A DNA stretch of 64,000 bases, taken from Microbulbifer litoralis. Lineage in GTDB: Bacteria > Pseudomonadota > Gammaproteobacteria > Pseudomonadales > Cellvibrionaceae. The stretch spans positions 42,976 through 106,975 of the forward strand of contig NZ_JALKCV010000017.1 in NCBI RefSeq assembly GCF_023634065.1, read 5' to 3'. Under the pieces are notes generated by a model. It did no database searches. It saw nothing but the letters and a program-made list of their open reading frames with translations, and was not told where the DNA came from. Shown here piece by piece: positions 8,723 through 18,621 of the stretch. Within the stretch, counting starts at the first letter, position 1. The number at the start of each line of letters is the position of its first letter. The translations under genes and the position numbers were made by a program.

Positions 8723-10090
8723 GTGCCCAGCCAGCCCCCCGCCGACATCAAGTTCCGCCCCCAGAACCAGCTCAGCGAGCTGGTGGCGGCGCTGGACAGC
8801 GGCACCGGGCGCGAGGTGCGGCGCATGCTGCAAACCCTCACCCCGCAGAGCATCGCACAGCTACTGGAAAGCTCCCCGCCGCGCATCCGCCAGGTGCTGT
8901 GGACCCTGGTCGACCGGGAGGTAGAGGGCGAAGTCCTGCAGGAACTCACCGACGAAGTGCGCAGCCAGATCCTGGCCACCATGGATACCGAGGAGATGGT
9001 GGCAGTCATGGAGGGGCTGGACGCCGACGACGTCGCCGACATACTCCAGGACCTGCCGGAACGGGTCATGGGCGAGGTCCTGTCGGCGATGAAGGAGACA
9101 GACCGCGCGCGAGTCGAGGGCGTGCTCGCCTACGACGAGGAGACCGCCGGCGGCCTGATGGACACGGATACCATCTCCGTGCGCCCCAACCTGACCCTGG
9201 ATGTGGTGCTGCGCTACCTGCGCCGCCACGAGCAACTGCCCGAATCCACCGACAGCCTCTTCGTGATCAACCGCAAGGGCCAGTACATCGGCCTGCTGCC
9301 GCTGTCGAAGCTGCTCACCACCGATCCCGGCGTCACCGTACGCGAGGTGGTCAATACCGACGTGGAGCCCATCCCGGCGGATATGGCAGACACCGAAGTC
9401 GCGCGACTGTTCGAGAAGTACGACTGGATCACCGCGCCGGTGGTGGACGAAAACAACCGCCTGCTCGGTCGCATCACCATCGACGACGTGGTGGACGTGA
9501 TCCGCGAGGACGCCGACCACTCGCTGATGAGCCTGGCCGGCCTGGACGAGGAGGAGGACACCTTCGCGCCGGTGCGCCGCACCGCCCGCCGCCGCGCCCT
9601 GTGGCTGGGTATCAACCTGCTCACGGCACTGCTGGCATCCTGGGTCATCAGCCTGTTCCAGGGCACCCTGGACAAGGTGGTGGCGCTGGCGGTGCTGATG
9701 CCGATCGTCGCCAGTATGGGCGGCGTGGCCGGCAGCCAGACGCTGACGGTGGTGATCCGCGGCATGGCGCTGGGCCAGATCGGGCGCAGCAACCTGAGCT
9801 GGCTGCTGTCCCGCGAGCTGGGCGCGGGCGCACTGAACGCGCTGCTGTGGTCCGCCGTCATGGGCGGGGTCGCCGCCATCTGGTTCGACGACGGTCGCAT
9901 CGCGCTGATTATTGTCGCGGCCATGGTGATCAACCTGATCACCGCCGCCGTGGCCGGTGCCATACTGCCGGTATTGCTGCGGGCCATGCGCATCGACCCG
10001 GCGCTGGCCGGTGGCGTGGCCCTGACCACAGTGACCGATGTAGTGGGCTTCATGGCATTCCTCGGCCTGGCCACCTGGTATTTTGGTTAA
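8723..10090 (+). CDS. mgtE: Magnesium transporter MgtE
   Basis: This homodimeric Mg2+ channel is gated by cytoplasmic Mg sensing. The product is about 455 aa: an N-terminal MgtE_N superhelical domain (about 10-125), a pair of CBS domains (about 130-260) and five membrane helices in the C-terminal 180 residues. The GTG at 8723 is chosen; a TTG at 8705 would add six residues, and neither has a strong ribosome-binding site. It lies 155 nt after ptsO and 20 nt before darP. Confidence 0.93.
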   Translation: MPSQPPADIKFRPQNQLSELVAALDSGTGREVRRMLQTLTPQSIAQLLESSPPRIRQVLWTLVDREVEGEVLQELTDEVRSQILATMDTEEMVAVMEGLDADDVADILQDLPERVMGEVLSAMKETDRARVEGVLAYDEETAGGLMDTDTISVRPNLTLDVVLRYLRRHEQLPESTDSLFVINRKGQYIGLLPLSKLLTTDPGVTVREVVNTDVEPIPADMADTEVARLFEKYDWITAPVVDENNRLLGRITIDDVVDVIREDADHSLMSLAGLDEEEDTFAPVRRTARRRALWLGINLLTALLASWVISLFQGTLDKVVALAVLMPIVASMGGVAGSQTLTVVIRGMALGQIGRSNLSWLLSRELGAGALNALLWSAVMGGVAAIWFDDGRIALIIVAAMVINLITAAVAGAILPVLLRAMRIDPALAGGVALTTVTDVVGFMAFLGLATWYFG

Positions 10091-10110
10091 TGAATCACAC
10101 GGTAAGATGA

Positions 10111-10626
10111 ATGGAAGAGTTTGACGATTTCGACGAAGACCTGCCGAAGAGCAAAACGCGGGTCAAACAGGAAATGCACGAACTGCAGGAACTGGGCCGG
10201 CAGCTCGCCGAACTGGGCAGGGCCCAATTGGCGGAAGTGCCGCTGGAAGCCGACATGCGCGAGGCCATCGAAACGCTGCACCGGATCAAGTCCAACGAGG
10301 CGCGCCGCCGACAGATGCAGTATATCGGCAAGCTGATGCGCAACACCGACGCCGAGGCGATCGAGGCTGTGCTAACCCGATTCAAGGAACGCGACCAGCA
10401 GCACCTGCGCTTCGACAGGATGGCCGAGGACTGGCGCAAGCGACTGCTGGAGGAAGGCAAGGCCGCACAGAGCGAATTTTTCGACCGCTATCCGCAGGCG
10501 GATCACCAGCAACTGCGCCAGCTGGTCCGCGATTCACAAAAAGAGATCAAGAACGGCAAGCCGCCCACCAACCAGCGCAAGCTGTTCCGCTTTCTGCGCG
10601 ATTTCTTTATGCAGGAAGTATCCTGA
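10111..10626 (+). CDS. darP: Ribosome biogenesis protein DarP (YjgA, DUF615)
   Basis: The 171-aa, highly charged, helical protein matches the YjgA/DUF615 family. E. coli DarP binds late 50S precursors and assists maturation of the peptidyl-transferase centre. The acidic N-terminus (MEEFDDFDEDLPKSKTR) and the RRRQMQYIGKLMR segment near 65-80 are characteristic. It closes the + strand run and faces a minus-strand gene, with a repeat-rich 342-nt interval between them. Confidence 0.93.
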   Translation: MEEFDDFDEDLPKSKTRVKQEMHELQELGRQLAELGRAQLAEVPLEADMREAIETLHRIKSNEARRRQMQYIGKLMRNTDAEAIEAVLTRFKERDQQHLRFDRMAEDWRKRLLEEGKAAQSEFFDRYPQADHQQLRQLVRDSQKEIKNGKPPTNQRKLFRFLRDFFMQEVS

Positions 10627-10631
10627 CTGTC

Positions 10632-10660
10632 GGGGCGAGCCTTGTGTTCGCCCTGTTTGT
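10632..10660 (+). terminator. Terminator hairpin after darP
   Basis: Six nt after the darP stop, GGGCGAGC-CTTGT-GTTCGCCC forms a stem of about 8 bp followed by TGTTTGTT. The same hairpin class follows cysZ (26370) and, on the other strand, the genes ending at 10969, 26836 and 28518. The copy at 28467 has a clean six-U tract, which supports a terminator role for the family. The U tract is weaker here. Confidence 0.6.
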
Positions 10661-10698
10661 TAGGGGCATTCCAGGCTGTTGTTAGAGAGCTTGGTGGC

Positions 10699-10809
10699 GG
10701 TGCTGCTACCGATAGCGGTTTGCCAGACACGCGGTGAATACATCCCTGTACGCTCTAATCGACATCCCTGTCTCATAAGGTCTGGCAAACCGCTATCGGT
10801 ATCAGCACC
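10699..10809 (-). repeat. Long palindromic element, copy 1
   Basis: Arms 10699-10728 and 10780-10809 pair at 29 of 30 positions around a 51-nt loop (10729-10779). Compared with the other copies it lies in the opposite orientation. Its flanks fit the family (GATGCGAA on one side, GCCGCC on the other), and its 7-bp core in the arm is ATAGCGG. The loop is almost identical to copy 2 at 26445 and carries GTGAATACATCCCTGTA and GACATCCCTGTCTCAT. Confidence 0.95.
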
Positions 10810-10870
10810 TTCGCATCGACATCGGATTTCTATCTGGCTACCTGGATAGCTCAAAAGGAGCACTGAAACT

Positions 10871-10890
10871 GATGCGAAGGCCCTGCCGCC
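10871..10890 (+). repeat. Palindrome-free flank of the long palindromic element
   Basis: GATGCGAAGGCCCTG is joined directly to CCGCC and followed by ACGGGGCTGGCTTACA. At 26621-26760 the same outer sequences surround a complete palindrome (copy 3). This site therefore looks like either an unoccupied target or a precise deletion of the hairpin. Confidence 0.7.
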
Positions 10891-10927
10891 ACGGGGCTGG
10901 CTTACAAGCATCAGTCTGAAGTGCCAC

Positions 10928-10959
10928 AAATATAAAGGGCGAGCACAAAGGTTCGCCCC
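10928..10959 (-). terminator. Terminator hairpin after the 279-aa membrane protein gene
   Basis: On the minus strand GGGCGAAC-CTTTGT-GCTCGCCC is followed by TTTATATTT, ten nt beyond the stop of the membrane protein gene. It mirrors the hairpin after darP, so the two convergent genes are each closed by the same hairpin type. Confidence 0.65.
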
Positions 10960-10968
10960 AATCACCAA

Positions 10969-11808
10969 TCACTCGCCACTGGTCTCCGCCTGCCACTCAA
11001 ACAGGTTCAGCTCGATAAAGAAGAAGGCCACCAGCCACAGGAAGGCATCCCAGAAATCCAGGAAGCTGCCGTTGACCCCCCAGTAGATGGCACACAGCAA
11101 CAGGGTGGAATACAGCAGCACCTTGACCACCTGGCCGTAGCGCATGATCCTGTCCGACAGCTGCTGGCGCAGCTGCAGCCACACCTCGAACGCCAGGATA
11201 AACACCACCAGCAGCCAGGTGCCGGCATTGATCACATCCACCCACGCCAGCCACTCGATCTCGCTCCAGGTCGCCGCGTCGCCGACCACCATCGCATCCA
11301 TCAGCCTCAACATCTGCGCATCGCCCAGCGCCGCACAGTTCTGCGCCGCCAGCGGTACATAATCGTCCTGCTCGACCACCAGCTTCCAGTCGCCGCTGGC
11401 CGCCAGGTCACAGGCACCCCGGGCCACCGGCGCCAGGTCGGTGACCGATAGCATCTCCGCCACGTAGCCGTAAAACGAATAGATGATGAACAGATAACAG
11501 AAAGCGGAAATGGCGTTCAGCGACCACTTGACCCCACCGCGAATCCTCTCGTCCGCCAGCACGAAGGTCTCCAGCTCAAACACCAGCAGCAACAGCACCC
11601 AGGCCAGGGTATCGATGGAGTCGTTGTAGGCCTCGATCACCTTGCCCAGCTGGACACCATCGGCAAACACGGCACCGGCGGCGGCGTGATTCTCGACGAA
11701 GAAAGCGTAGACATTGTAGGCGAGTAACAGATAGACGGTGTACTTGAACACCCGGAAGAGCAAATAGCGATTGACGGGAAACCCTGCCAAATTGGCCACC
11801 TCAGACAT
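10969..11808 (-). CDS. Uncharacterised six-helix membrane protein
   Basis: I do not recognise this 279-aa protein. It has about six hydrophobic helices: roughly 18-40, 68-86, 95-116, 193-212, 223-245 and 250-270. A hydrophilic stretch of about 75 residues lies between helices 3 and 4 and contains two cysteines (near 133 and 157) that could form a disulphide if the stretch is extracytoplasmic. There is no signal peptide and no known catalytic motif. Acidic residues lie within or beside helices 2, 4 and 6 (ELETF, FEVWLQ, IELNLFEW). It stands alone between darP (convergent) and yhdP (same strand, 133 nt upstream). Confidence 0.75.
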   Translation of the reverse strand: MSEVANLAGFPVNRYLLFRVFKYTVYLLLAYNVYAFFVENHAAAGAVFADGVQLGKVIEAYNDSIDTLAWVLLLLVFELETFVLADERIRGGVKWSLNAISAFCYLFIIYSFYGYVAEMLSVTDLAPVARGACDLAASGDWKLVVEQDDYVPLAAQNCAALGDAQMLRLMDAMVVGDAATWSEIEWLAWVDVINAGTWLLVVFILAFEVWLQLRQQLSDRIMRYGQVVKVLLYSTLLLCAIYWGVNGSFLDFWDAFLWLVAFFFIELNLFEWQAETSGE

Positions 11809-11941
11809 TTGCGCGGACCTCTGTTGATTATTGTTCTACCTCTCACGCACGGCCAAAGCCACCGCGCACAGACACAATATCGAATAATTATTCGGTTTCT
11901 TCAATAGCGAGAACAAAATCCGGGCCCGGGGTGCCCCGGGA

Positions 11942-14900
11942 TCAGCGGCCCCCGGCTGCCGGCGCCGCCGGCAGGAAACGGTCGGCTTCCGGCTGCGGAC
12001 GGCTGTCCGAGACCGCCGGCGGCGCCCCGGTACTGTCGGGCGGCGGGCGCCGGCGGGCCTCCGCCTCGGATCCCTGGCGCTGCGCGCCATCGCCGTCGAA
12101 CAGCTTGTCGAAGCGCACCTCCGGCTCGTCCCATTTGCCGCTGATGCGGTAACTGACACTGGCCATGTTATCCACCTGCTTCTTGAACGCCTTGCTGATC
12201 AGGTAAACCCCCGCCGCCGCCGGCAGGCCGCCCGCCAGCGCCGCGATCAGCGCCAGGTTATTGCCCACCGGCAGGGTCGCCACCAGGGTCAGATTCAGGT
12301 CCTCGCGCTTCAGGTTGACCCGCCCGGCCATCTGCAGCTCGCTGGTGGGCCCCTCCACCTGGATCGGCACCGCGATCAGCAACTCGCCATCGCCCTCGAA
12401 AAAGACCTCACCGCGCACCTGGTCAAAGGCCATGCCGTTCTGGTACAGATCGGAGAAGTCCAGCCGCAGGCGGCGCGCCCAGGTATCGAAGTTGAACAGC
12501 GACAGCAGGCGCAGCACGGCGGAGCCGGCGCTGTCGGTGGCGCGCATGAAACGGCCGTCGCGGATATCGATCTTCAGTTCGCCGGACAGGCGATTGGCCG
12601 CCACCTGGGCCGGCGAGCCGTCCCAGCGCAGCGCCGTATCGAAAATGGCGGTCTCGCTCTCGATGGCCGGCTCCTGGCCCCAGGCCCGCTGCACGTCGGC
12701 CAGGTCATCCGCCAGCAGGCGGCCGATAAACTGGGAGGATTCGTTGCCCTCCTCGTCGCGCAACCACATCAACTGGGCACCCAGCTTGTTGTCGCCCCGG
12801 CCGCGCCCCTCGACGCGCACACCGCGCGCGGCGCCGCGGATATCGCTGATCACCAGCCGCGACTGCGACGGCCGCAGGCGGAACGACCAGCGACCCATGT
12901 CCTCTTCGCCGACCCGCAGGCTGTCGGTACTGAAATCCACCTGCGGCAACTGCGTGAAATCGAAACCGGCCCAGGCATCGGTTTCCTCCTTCTTCGCCGC
13001 GCCGCCGCCCTGCGACGATTGTGGCGCGGGCAGGTGCAGGTGGCTCAGGTCCAGTTGCAGCGGCGTGGCCCCGTTCATGACGCCACTGACACTGCCCGAC
13101 GCCATGGCACTGTCGAACTGCAACTGCCAGTCGGCCCCGAGACCGCGTCCGCGGACGTGGATATGTTCGATATCCACCGCACCCAGCTGCAGCCGGTCGG
13201 TGCTCAGGTCGAGGGTGATCGGCAGCGGATTGTCGATGTCCGCCGCGGCTGCGCCGCCACTGTTTTCATGGTCGGATTCGCCGCCCTTGCCACCGAACAC
13301 TGCCAGCGACTGCTGCCAGCGCGGCAGGTCGATCTGCGACAGGTCGCCGCTGATCGCCAGGCCCCGCTCCCGCGGCAGCTCGGCCTCGGCATTGAGGGCG
13401 ATGGCAGCGCGGTCGACAACGCCGTCCACCTGCCAGAACTGCCCCTGCAGGTGTTCGCCGTAACTGAGATTGAACAGGCTGCCCTGCTCGCCGATCGGTA
13501 CCCGCAGTACGTAGCGGGTTTTCTCGTCCGCCACCTTGCCCAGCGGCGGCGGCAGGTCCACCGCGACACCCTCCAGGTCGGACGTCATTTCGAAGATGGC
13601 CGAGTAGGGTTTCTCCTTGCTGGCCGCGGGGATGGTCACCAGCGCGCGGTAGTCGAAGACACCGTCCAGCCAGGCCAGCTCGGGGCGACCGCTCCAGTCC
13701 TGCACCGCCTCGATGCTGTTGCTGCCATCGATCACCACCTGGGTGTCCCGCTCGTCGCCGTCACCGATATGCTCGATACGCGCCTGCAGCGGCCGACCCC
13801 AGAGATCGCCGCTCAGGCGGGTGCCGGCCAGGCCGTCGTCGCTGTCGTAATGGATGCGCCCGCCCAGCCCATCGATATCCAGGCGCAGCTTGTCGAGACG
13901 CAGGTCGCCGCCCTGCAATTGCAGCTGTACATTCTGGCGCGCCGGCAGTTCGGCGCCGCCGAGGGGCTGGGACAGGGTCAGGTCGCCACTGATACGGCCG
14001 CCCAGTTGCCAGTCGTCAAAGGCGCTGCCCAGGCGCTCGCGCAGCGGCGATTCGCGCAGCAGTCGCAGGCCGTCGGATGCCGGCCCCTCCAGCCTGGCAT
14101 GCACCCCCAGCAGGGAGCCGTCGCCGGTGGGGCTGGGGGTCACTCCCACCTCGATATCGCGCGCGGCGATATTCCACAGCGTCGCCGCCTCGGCGTTGAC
14201 CAGTACATTGCGGTCGTTGACCAGCAGGCGCGCGGAGATATTCCTCGCCGCCGGCCAGCCCGGCGCATAGTCGAGCGCGCCGTCGGTCACATCCGCCGCC
14301 AACTGCACTGTCTGCCGCTCCGGGTGGTCGCCCAGGGCCAGCAGTTCGGGATCCTCGCCCTCGCGATAACTGCTGCCGCGGTAGATGAATCCCGCGCGCG
14401 AGACGCGGCCGGGATTGTCGCTGCCCAGGCCATCGGCCAGCCAATTGCGCAGGTCGTCGCTGACGGTGTGGGGCACCAGTTGTCCCTGCGCCGACACCGG
14501 TGCGTCGCGCAGCCCCAGTGCCAGGGTGAATTCGGCCGGGCGGCTGTGGGGCACGAACGGCAGCTGCAGCAGGAACTGGCCGCGGATGTCGCCCTGCTCG
14601 CCGCCGAGCCGCAACAGCCCGGAGTTGACCTGTACCGAGTTGTTGTCGCGATCGACCTGCCAGGCGACGGTGCCGCCGACACGGGTGAATTCGAAAGCGT
14701 TCTCATAGAGTTTGGGGAACTGGATACGAACGCCGTCGCCCCCCGCCAGCTGCGCGAAACCGTCGCCGCCGCGCATTTCCAGGTAGCCGTTCAATCCCTG
14801 CACCGCCGGGGCACCGCGGTGGGCGGCGGCAGTCAGGTCGCGCAGGTTGGCGCTCAGGGCAATTCCACCGTCGGCGCCGCGGGCAAACTGTACCCGCTCC

Positions 14901-16147
14901 AGGCGACCGGAGGGCGCGAGCGCCTGCAGCCACTCCGCGGCCGGCCCCTCCAGCAGGGCCATTCGTTCCAGAATGCGGCTCCAGGCCCCCAGTTCGATGC
15001 GGTCCACCGACAATTGCAGGCCGCTCTCCGCGCTGTTGCGGGCCTGCAGGTTTAGCGGAGGCATCGGCAGGTCGCGCCAGTCCAGCTCTACCTGCTGCAG
15101 CGCCAGGCGCCAGTTGCCGCCCGGCTGCCAGTGGCCGGAAAGATCGCCGGACAGGCCGCGCAGGGGCTCCAGCAGCGAAGGCTCGCGCTCGGCGCCGGTT
15201 TCCCGCGCGGCATCCACTTCCAGTTGCGCCAGTTCCAGGCGGCCGCGCAGGCGGTAGCCGCTGTCGGCCTCGCTGTGCAGCCAGAGGCTGCCGCGGGCCA
15301 TTTTGCGGCCACGCCAGTGGTATTTTTCCGGCAGGGGCGTCAGTTGCTGCAACAGCGCGATGGTGTCCGCATCCACCAGCATGTCGTTCAACTGCACATA
15401 GCCATTCAGTGAGAAATCGTCGCGGTCGCGCGGGTTGCCGCGCCCCTCGAGGATCAGGCGCAGCGTCTCGCCCTGCCCCAGAAGTGCGTGCCCGGAGGCA
15501 CCATCGGAATCCTGTGCAACGCCGGCAGTGGAGGAAATAAAGGCCCGCGCCGTCAGGCGGTGGAAGTCGCCGGCGTTTTCCAGCTGTATTCGCGGCAGGT
15601 TCATCTCGGCCCTGGCGCCGTCGGCGAGGCGCAGGCGGATACTGGCATTGCGCACCTGGACTTTGGGGCCCAACTGGAAGATGCGCGCCGGGTCGCCCAG
15701 GCGCGGGGCACCCGCAGCCTCTTCCGCCGCGGCGCCATCGGCGCCGGGCGGGAATCCCTCGATATGCCAGCCGCCGCTTTCGGTACGGCTCAACTCGGCG
15801 GAGAAATCCCGCACCTGCAGGTTTTTCCACACCAGTTCGCGGTTCCAAAGGCTCGAGAGCAGGTCCAGGTGAAACAGGCCGTAGCCCATATGCACTTCGC
15901 CGTTTTCCCCCAGGCGCAACTCGTCCAGTTGCAGCGCCACTTCGAGGGCCCGCCAACGCAGCGACAGCCGTTCCATCTGCACCGGCACACCGAGGCGCGC
16001 CGACAGCCAGTTGCTGATCTGCGGGCGGTAGTCCTCCACCAGCGGCGAAAGCATGCGACCGGTCTGCACCAGGATGGCGAGGCTGATGACCAGGGTGATG
16101 GTCAGCAGCCAGAACTTGCGGGCGAGCCAGCGCAGAGTCCCCGTCAT
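11942..16147 (-). CDS. yhdP: AsmA-like envelope protein YhdP
   Basis: YhdP is a giant inner-membrane-anchored AsmA-family protein. In E. coli it moves phospholipid to the outer membrane together with TamB and YdbH. The product is 1401 aa, with one N-terminal membrane helix (about 10-30) and a long periplasmic beta-rich region. The C-terminal AsmA_2/DUF3971 part includes GRFMRATDSAGSAVLRLLSLFNFD near 1190-1215. The tail of about 50 residues is Pro/Arg-rich and disordered. It follows rng on the minus strand after 228 nt of repeats. No carbon-nitrogen hydrolase or tldD gene follows it, although these are common neighbours in related bacteria. Confidence 0.92.
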   Translation of the reverse strand: MTGTLRWLARKFWLLTITLVISLAILVQTGRMLSPLVEDYRPQISNWLSARLGVPVQMERLSLRWRALEVALQLDELRLGENGEVHMGYGLFHLDLLSSLWNRELVWKNLQVRDFSAELSRTESGGWHIEGFPPGADGAAAEEAAGAPRLGDPARIFQLGPKVQVRNASIRLRLADGARAEMNLPRIQLENAGDFHRLTARAFISSTAGVAQDSDGASGHALLGQGETLRLILEGRGNPRDRDDFSLNGYVQLNDMLVDADTIALLQQLTPLPEKYHWRGRKMARGSLWLHSEADSGYRLRGRLELAQLEVDAARETGAEREPSLLEPLRGLSGDLSGHWQPGGNWRLALQQVELDWRDLPMPPLNLQARNSAESGLQLSVDRIELGAWSRILERMALLEGPAAEWLQALAPSGRLERVQFARGADGGIALSANLRDLTAAAHRGAPAVQGLNGYLEMRGGDGFAQLAGGDGVRIQFPKLYENAFEFTRVGGTVAWQVDRDNNSVQVNSGLLRLGGEQGDIRGQFLLQLPFVPHSRPAEFTLALGLRDAPVSAQGQLVPHTVSDDLRNWLADGLGSDNPGRVSRAGFIYRGSSYREGEDPELLALGDHPERQTVQLAADVTDGALDYAPGWPAARNISARLLVNDRNVLVNAEAATLWNIAARDIEVGVTPSPTGDGSLLGVHARLEGPASDGLRLLRESPLRERLGSAFDDWQLGGRISGDLTLSQPLGGAELPARQNVQLQLQGGDLRLDKLRLDIDGLGGRIHYDSDDGLAGTRLSGDLWGRPLQARIEHIGDGDERDTQVVIDGSNSIEAVQDWSGRPELAWLDGVFDYRALVTIPAASKEKPYSAIFEMTSDLEGVAVDLPPPLGKVADEKTRYVLRVPIGEQGSLFNLSYGEHLQGQFWQVDGVVDRAAIALNAEAELPRERGLAISGDLSQIDLPRWQQSLAVFGGKGGESDHENSGGAAAADIDNPLPITLDLSTDRLQLGAVDIEHIHVRGRGLGADWQLQFDSAMASGSVSGVMNGATPLQLDLSHLHLPAPQSSQGGGAAKKEETDAWAGFDFTQLPQVDFSTDSLRVGEEDMGRWSFRLRPSQSRLVISDIRGAARGVRVEGRGRGDNKLGAQLMWLRDEEGNESSQFIGRLLADDLADVQRAWGQEPAIESETAIFDTALRWDGSPAQVAANRLSGELKIDIRDGRFMRATDSAGSAVLRLLSLFNFDTWARRLRLDFSDLYQNGMAFDQVRGEVFFEGDGELLIAVPIQVEGPTSELQMAGRVNLKREDLNLTLVATLPVGNNLALIAALAGGLPAAAGVYLISKAFKKQVDNMASVSYRISGKWDEPEVRFDKLFDGDGAQRQGSEAEARRRPPPDSTGAPPAVSDSRPQPEADRFLPAAPAAGGR

Positions 16148-16313
16148 CGGAAGCCTCCGTGATAACGGGGCTCAACAAACAATCCGGACCCGAGACCCGG
16201 TAACACGAGAGAAACCTGTACCAGGACGCGGCCTGCTGCCCGCGCCAGCGCTTTCGTATTGCTCCCGGCGCGCCTGGCCGAATCGGCAGGAGCGTGCTTG
16301 CAGGCGAACCCGG

Positions 16314-16365
16314 GTCCCGAGTCCCGAGTCCCGAGTCCCGCTTGCGTCCGAAGTCCCGAGTCCCG
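16314..16365 (-). repeat. Heptamer array (GGGACTC on the minus strand) between rng and yhdP
   Basis: About four tandem copies at 16314-16340 and nearly two at 16353-16365 are separated by a 12-nt interruption. The array begins about 10 nt after the rng stop codon, as the array at 2004 follows kdsD. The adjacent GGCAGGAGCGTGCTTGCAGG (16285-16304) resembles a REP-type sequence also present near 33411. Confidence 0.9.
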
Positions 16366-16375
16366 GGCGCCGCCT

Positions 16376-17866
16376 TCACACAAGAACAATGTCATACTGC
16401 TCCTGGTTGTAAATGGGCTCCACCTGGAACTGGATGGGCCGGCCGATAAACTCTTCCAGGTCGGCCACATTGGCCGATTCCTCGTCCAGCAACAGGTCGA
16501 TCACCACCTGGCTGGCGAGCACCATGATCTTCTCGCTGTCGTAGGCGCGGGCCTCGCGAATGGTTTCGCGAAAAATCTCGTAACAGACGGTCTCCGCGCT
16601 CTTCAGGGTACCGCGCCCCATGCAAACCGGGCAGGGCTCGCACAGGAACTGGCCCAGGGATTCCCGCGTGCGCTTGCGGGTCATCTCCACCAGACCCAGT
16701 TCGGACACACCGGTGATGCTGGTCTTGGCGTGGTCCCGCTCCAGTGTCTTTTCCAGCGTGCGCAGTACCTGGCGCTGGTGCTCCGTATCCTTCATATCGA
16801 TAAAGTCGATGATGATGATGCCGCCCAGGTTGCGCAGCCGCAGCTGCCGGGCGATGGCGGTGGCCGCCTCCAGGTTGGTCTTGAAGATAGTCTCTTCGAG
16901 ATTGCGATGTCCGACAAATGCGCCGGTGTTGACATCGATGGTACTCATCGCCTCGGTCTGCTCGACGATCAGGTAGCCACCGGACTTCAGGGTCACCTTG
17001 TTGTGCAGCGCCCTGTGGATTTCCTCCTCGACGCCATAGAGATCGAACAGCGGTCGCTCGCCGGGGTAGTGCTCCAGGCGCCCGGCAATTTCCGGCGCGT
17101 ACTTGCCGGCAAACTCCGCCGCGCGGCCGTGGGCCTCGCGGGAGTCGATGCGGATCTTCTCCGTGTGGGGCCGCGCCAGGTCGCGCAGCGCGCGCATGAA
17201 CAGCGGCAGGTCCTCGTAGATCACCGACGGCAGCGACCGCGACTTGATGCGGTTTTCCAGCTCGCCCCAGAGTTTGTACAGGAAGGGGATATCGCGCAGC
17301 AGCTCGTCCTCGCTGACACCCTCGGCCACGGTGCGCAGGATAAAGCCCCCATCGCCGCTCTGCCCCTCCTCCGCCAGCTTGGCCGAGGCCTGCTCCACCA
17401 GCTGTCGCAGGCGCTCGCGCTCGCCGTCGTCCTCGATACGATTGGAGATCCCGATATGCCGGGTCTGCGGCATATACACCAGGTAGCGGGCCGAGACGGA
17501 CAGGTGGGTGGTCAGGCGCGCGCCCTTGCTGCTGATCGGGTCCTTGACCACCTGCACCACCAGCGACTGGCCCTCGCGCACCAGGGCGCGGATATCCGCC
17601 ACCTCGGCATTCTCGCGGGATTCCATGCCCTCCTCGTCCAGCGGCGCTATGTCGGAGGCGTGGATAAAACCGGCCCGCTCCAGGCCGATATCGACGAATG
17701 CCGCCTGCATGCCGGGCAACACGCGCACCACCTTGCCCTTGTAGATATTGCCGACGATGCCGCGGCGCGCGCTGCGCTCCAGGTAGACTTCCTGTAACAC
17801 ACCGTTTTCCACCAGCGCGACGCGGGTCTCCATCGGGGCGACATTGATCAATAATTCTTCGCTCAC
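16376..17866 (-). CDS. rng: Ribonuclease G
   Basis: RNase G is a 5'-end-dependent endoribonuclease related to the catalytic half of RNase E. It matures the 16S rRNA 5' end and turns over some mRNAs. The product is 496 aa. An S1 domain (about 38-125) is followed by the RNase H-like and DNase I-like catalytic core (IDVNTGAF near 288, IIIIDFIDM near 330) and the zinc-link motif CPVC near 418. The GTG at 17866 has AGGAAGG upstream and overlaps the maf stop as GTGA. A longer frame exists upstream but lies inside maf. Confidence 0.95.
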   Translation of the reverse strand: MSEELLINVAPMETRVALVENGVLQEVYLERSARRGIVGNIYKGKVVRVLPGMQAAFVDIGLERAGFIHASDIAPLDEEGMESRENAEVADIRALVREGQSLVVQVVKDPISSKGARLTTHLSVSARYLVYMPQTRHIGISNRIEDDGERERLRQLVEQASAKLAEEGQSGDGGFILRTVAEGVSEDELLRDIPFLYKLWGELENRIKSRSLPSVIYEDLPLFMRALRDLARPHTEKIRIDSREAHGRAAEFAGKYAPEIAGRLEHYPGERPLFDLYGVEEEIHRALHNKVTLKSGGYLIVEQTEAMSTIDVNTGAFVGHRNLEETIFKTNLEAATAIARQLRLRNLGGIIIIDFIDMKDTEHQRQVLRTLEKTLERDHAKTSITGVSELGLVEMTRKRTRESLGQFLCEPCPVCMGRGTLKSAETVCYEIFRETIREARAYDSEKIMVLASQVVIDLLLDEESANVADLEEFIGRPIQFQVEPIYNQEQYDIVLV

Positions 17867-18510
17867 GCATCCTTCCTGTTCGTGACTGTCTTCCCGCTCG
17901 CCGACGGCTCCCGCCAATAGGGTATGCCCGCTTTCTCCAGCATCGGTACCAGTGCCTCCAACGGCAGGCCGACCACGTTGCTGTAGCTGCCGCTGATGGA
18001 TTCCACCAGCGCCGCACCCAGCCCCTGGATGCCGTAACCGCCGGCCTTGTCGGCGGGTTCGCCGGTGCGCCAGTAGGCGTCGACCAGCCGGTGGTCGAGA
18101 TGGCGGAAACGCACCCGGGTCTCCACCAGATGTTCGAACTGGCGCCCGTCGCCGCGCAGGCAGATGGCGGTCACGACCGCGTGTTCCCGCCCGGACAGCG
18201 ATCGCATCATGGATTCAAAGTCGGTGAAATCCCGCGGCTTTTCCAGCACCTGTCCGCCGGCCAGGACCAGCGTATCGGCGCCCAGGGCCCAGAGTCCGGT
18301 CGCAGGTGCACCGGCCAGCGCCAGTCCGGCGGCGGCCTTGTTGCGCGCCAGGCGCGCGACGTAGGCACGCGCTCCCTCATCCTCGCCCTGCTCTTCGGGC
18401 ACATCGGGGGTCAGGCGGGAGAAGGGCACGCCGATCTGCTCCAGCAGTTCCGCGCGGCGCGGCGAGCCGGAGGCGAGGAGGAGTTGGCTGTGAGCTGGGA
18501 GTTCAGGCAC
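17863..18510 (-). CDS. maf: Maf-family nucleotide pyrophosphatase
   Basis: Maf proteins of the YhdE type hydrolyse dTTP, UTP and modified nucleotides to monophosphates. The product is 215 aa and starts at GTG. The Maf signature [12 protein letters not shown] is at 12-23, the catalytic GADTLV near 77 and the EKPRD motif near 89. The C-terminal [11 protein letters not shown] motif near 154-166 is intact. It lies in the mreBCD-maf-rng order and overlaps rng by 4 nt, implying translational coupling. Confidence 0.93.
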   Translation of the reverse strand: MPELPAHSQLLLASGSPRRAELLEQIGVPFSRLTPDVPEEQGEDEGARAYVARLARNKAAAGLALAGAPATGLWALGADTLVLAGGQVLEKPRDFTDFESMMRSLSGREHAVVTAICLRGDGRQFEHLVETRVRFRHLDHRLVDAYWRTGEPADKAGGYGIQGLGAALVESISGSYSNVVGLPLEALVPMLEKAGIPYWREPSASGKTVTNRKDA

Positions 18511-18621
18511 GGTACTGCTTATTGTTTGTCTGGATTGGAGACCGATTATAACGGCATCGATCGAAAAATGATCGCCCTTTACCCGGCTTTACTCTTCGGT
18601 TGCGACCGGTCGGTCTCCACT

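Noticed and set aside
10699..10809. Palindromic elements as integron attC sites
   Set aside because: attC sites also vary in the middle and pair across arms, but the GTTRRRY core sites are missing, the elements lie between housekeeping genes in both orientations, and there is no integrase.
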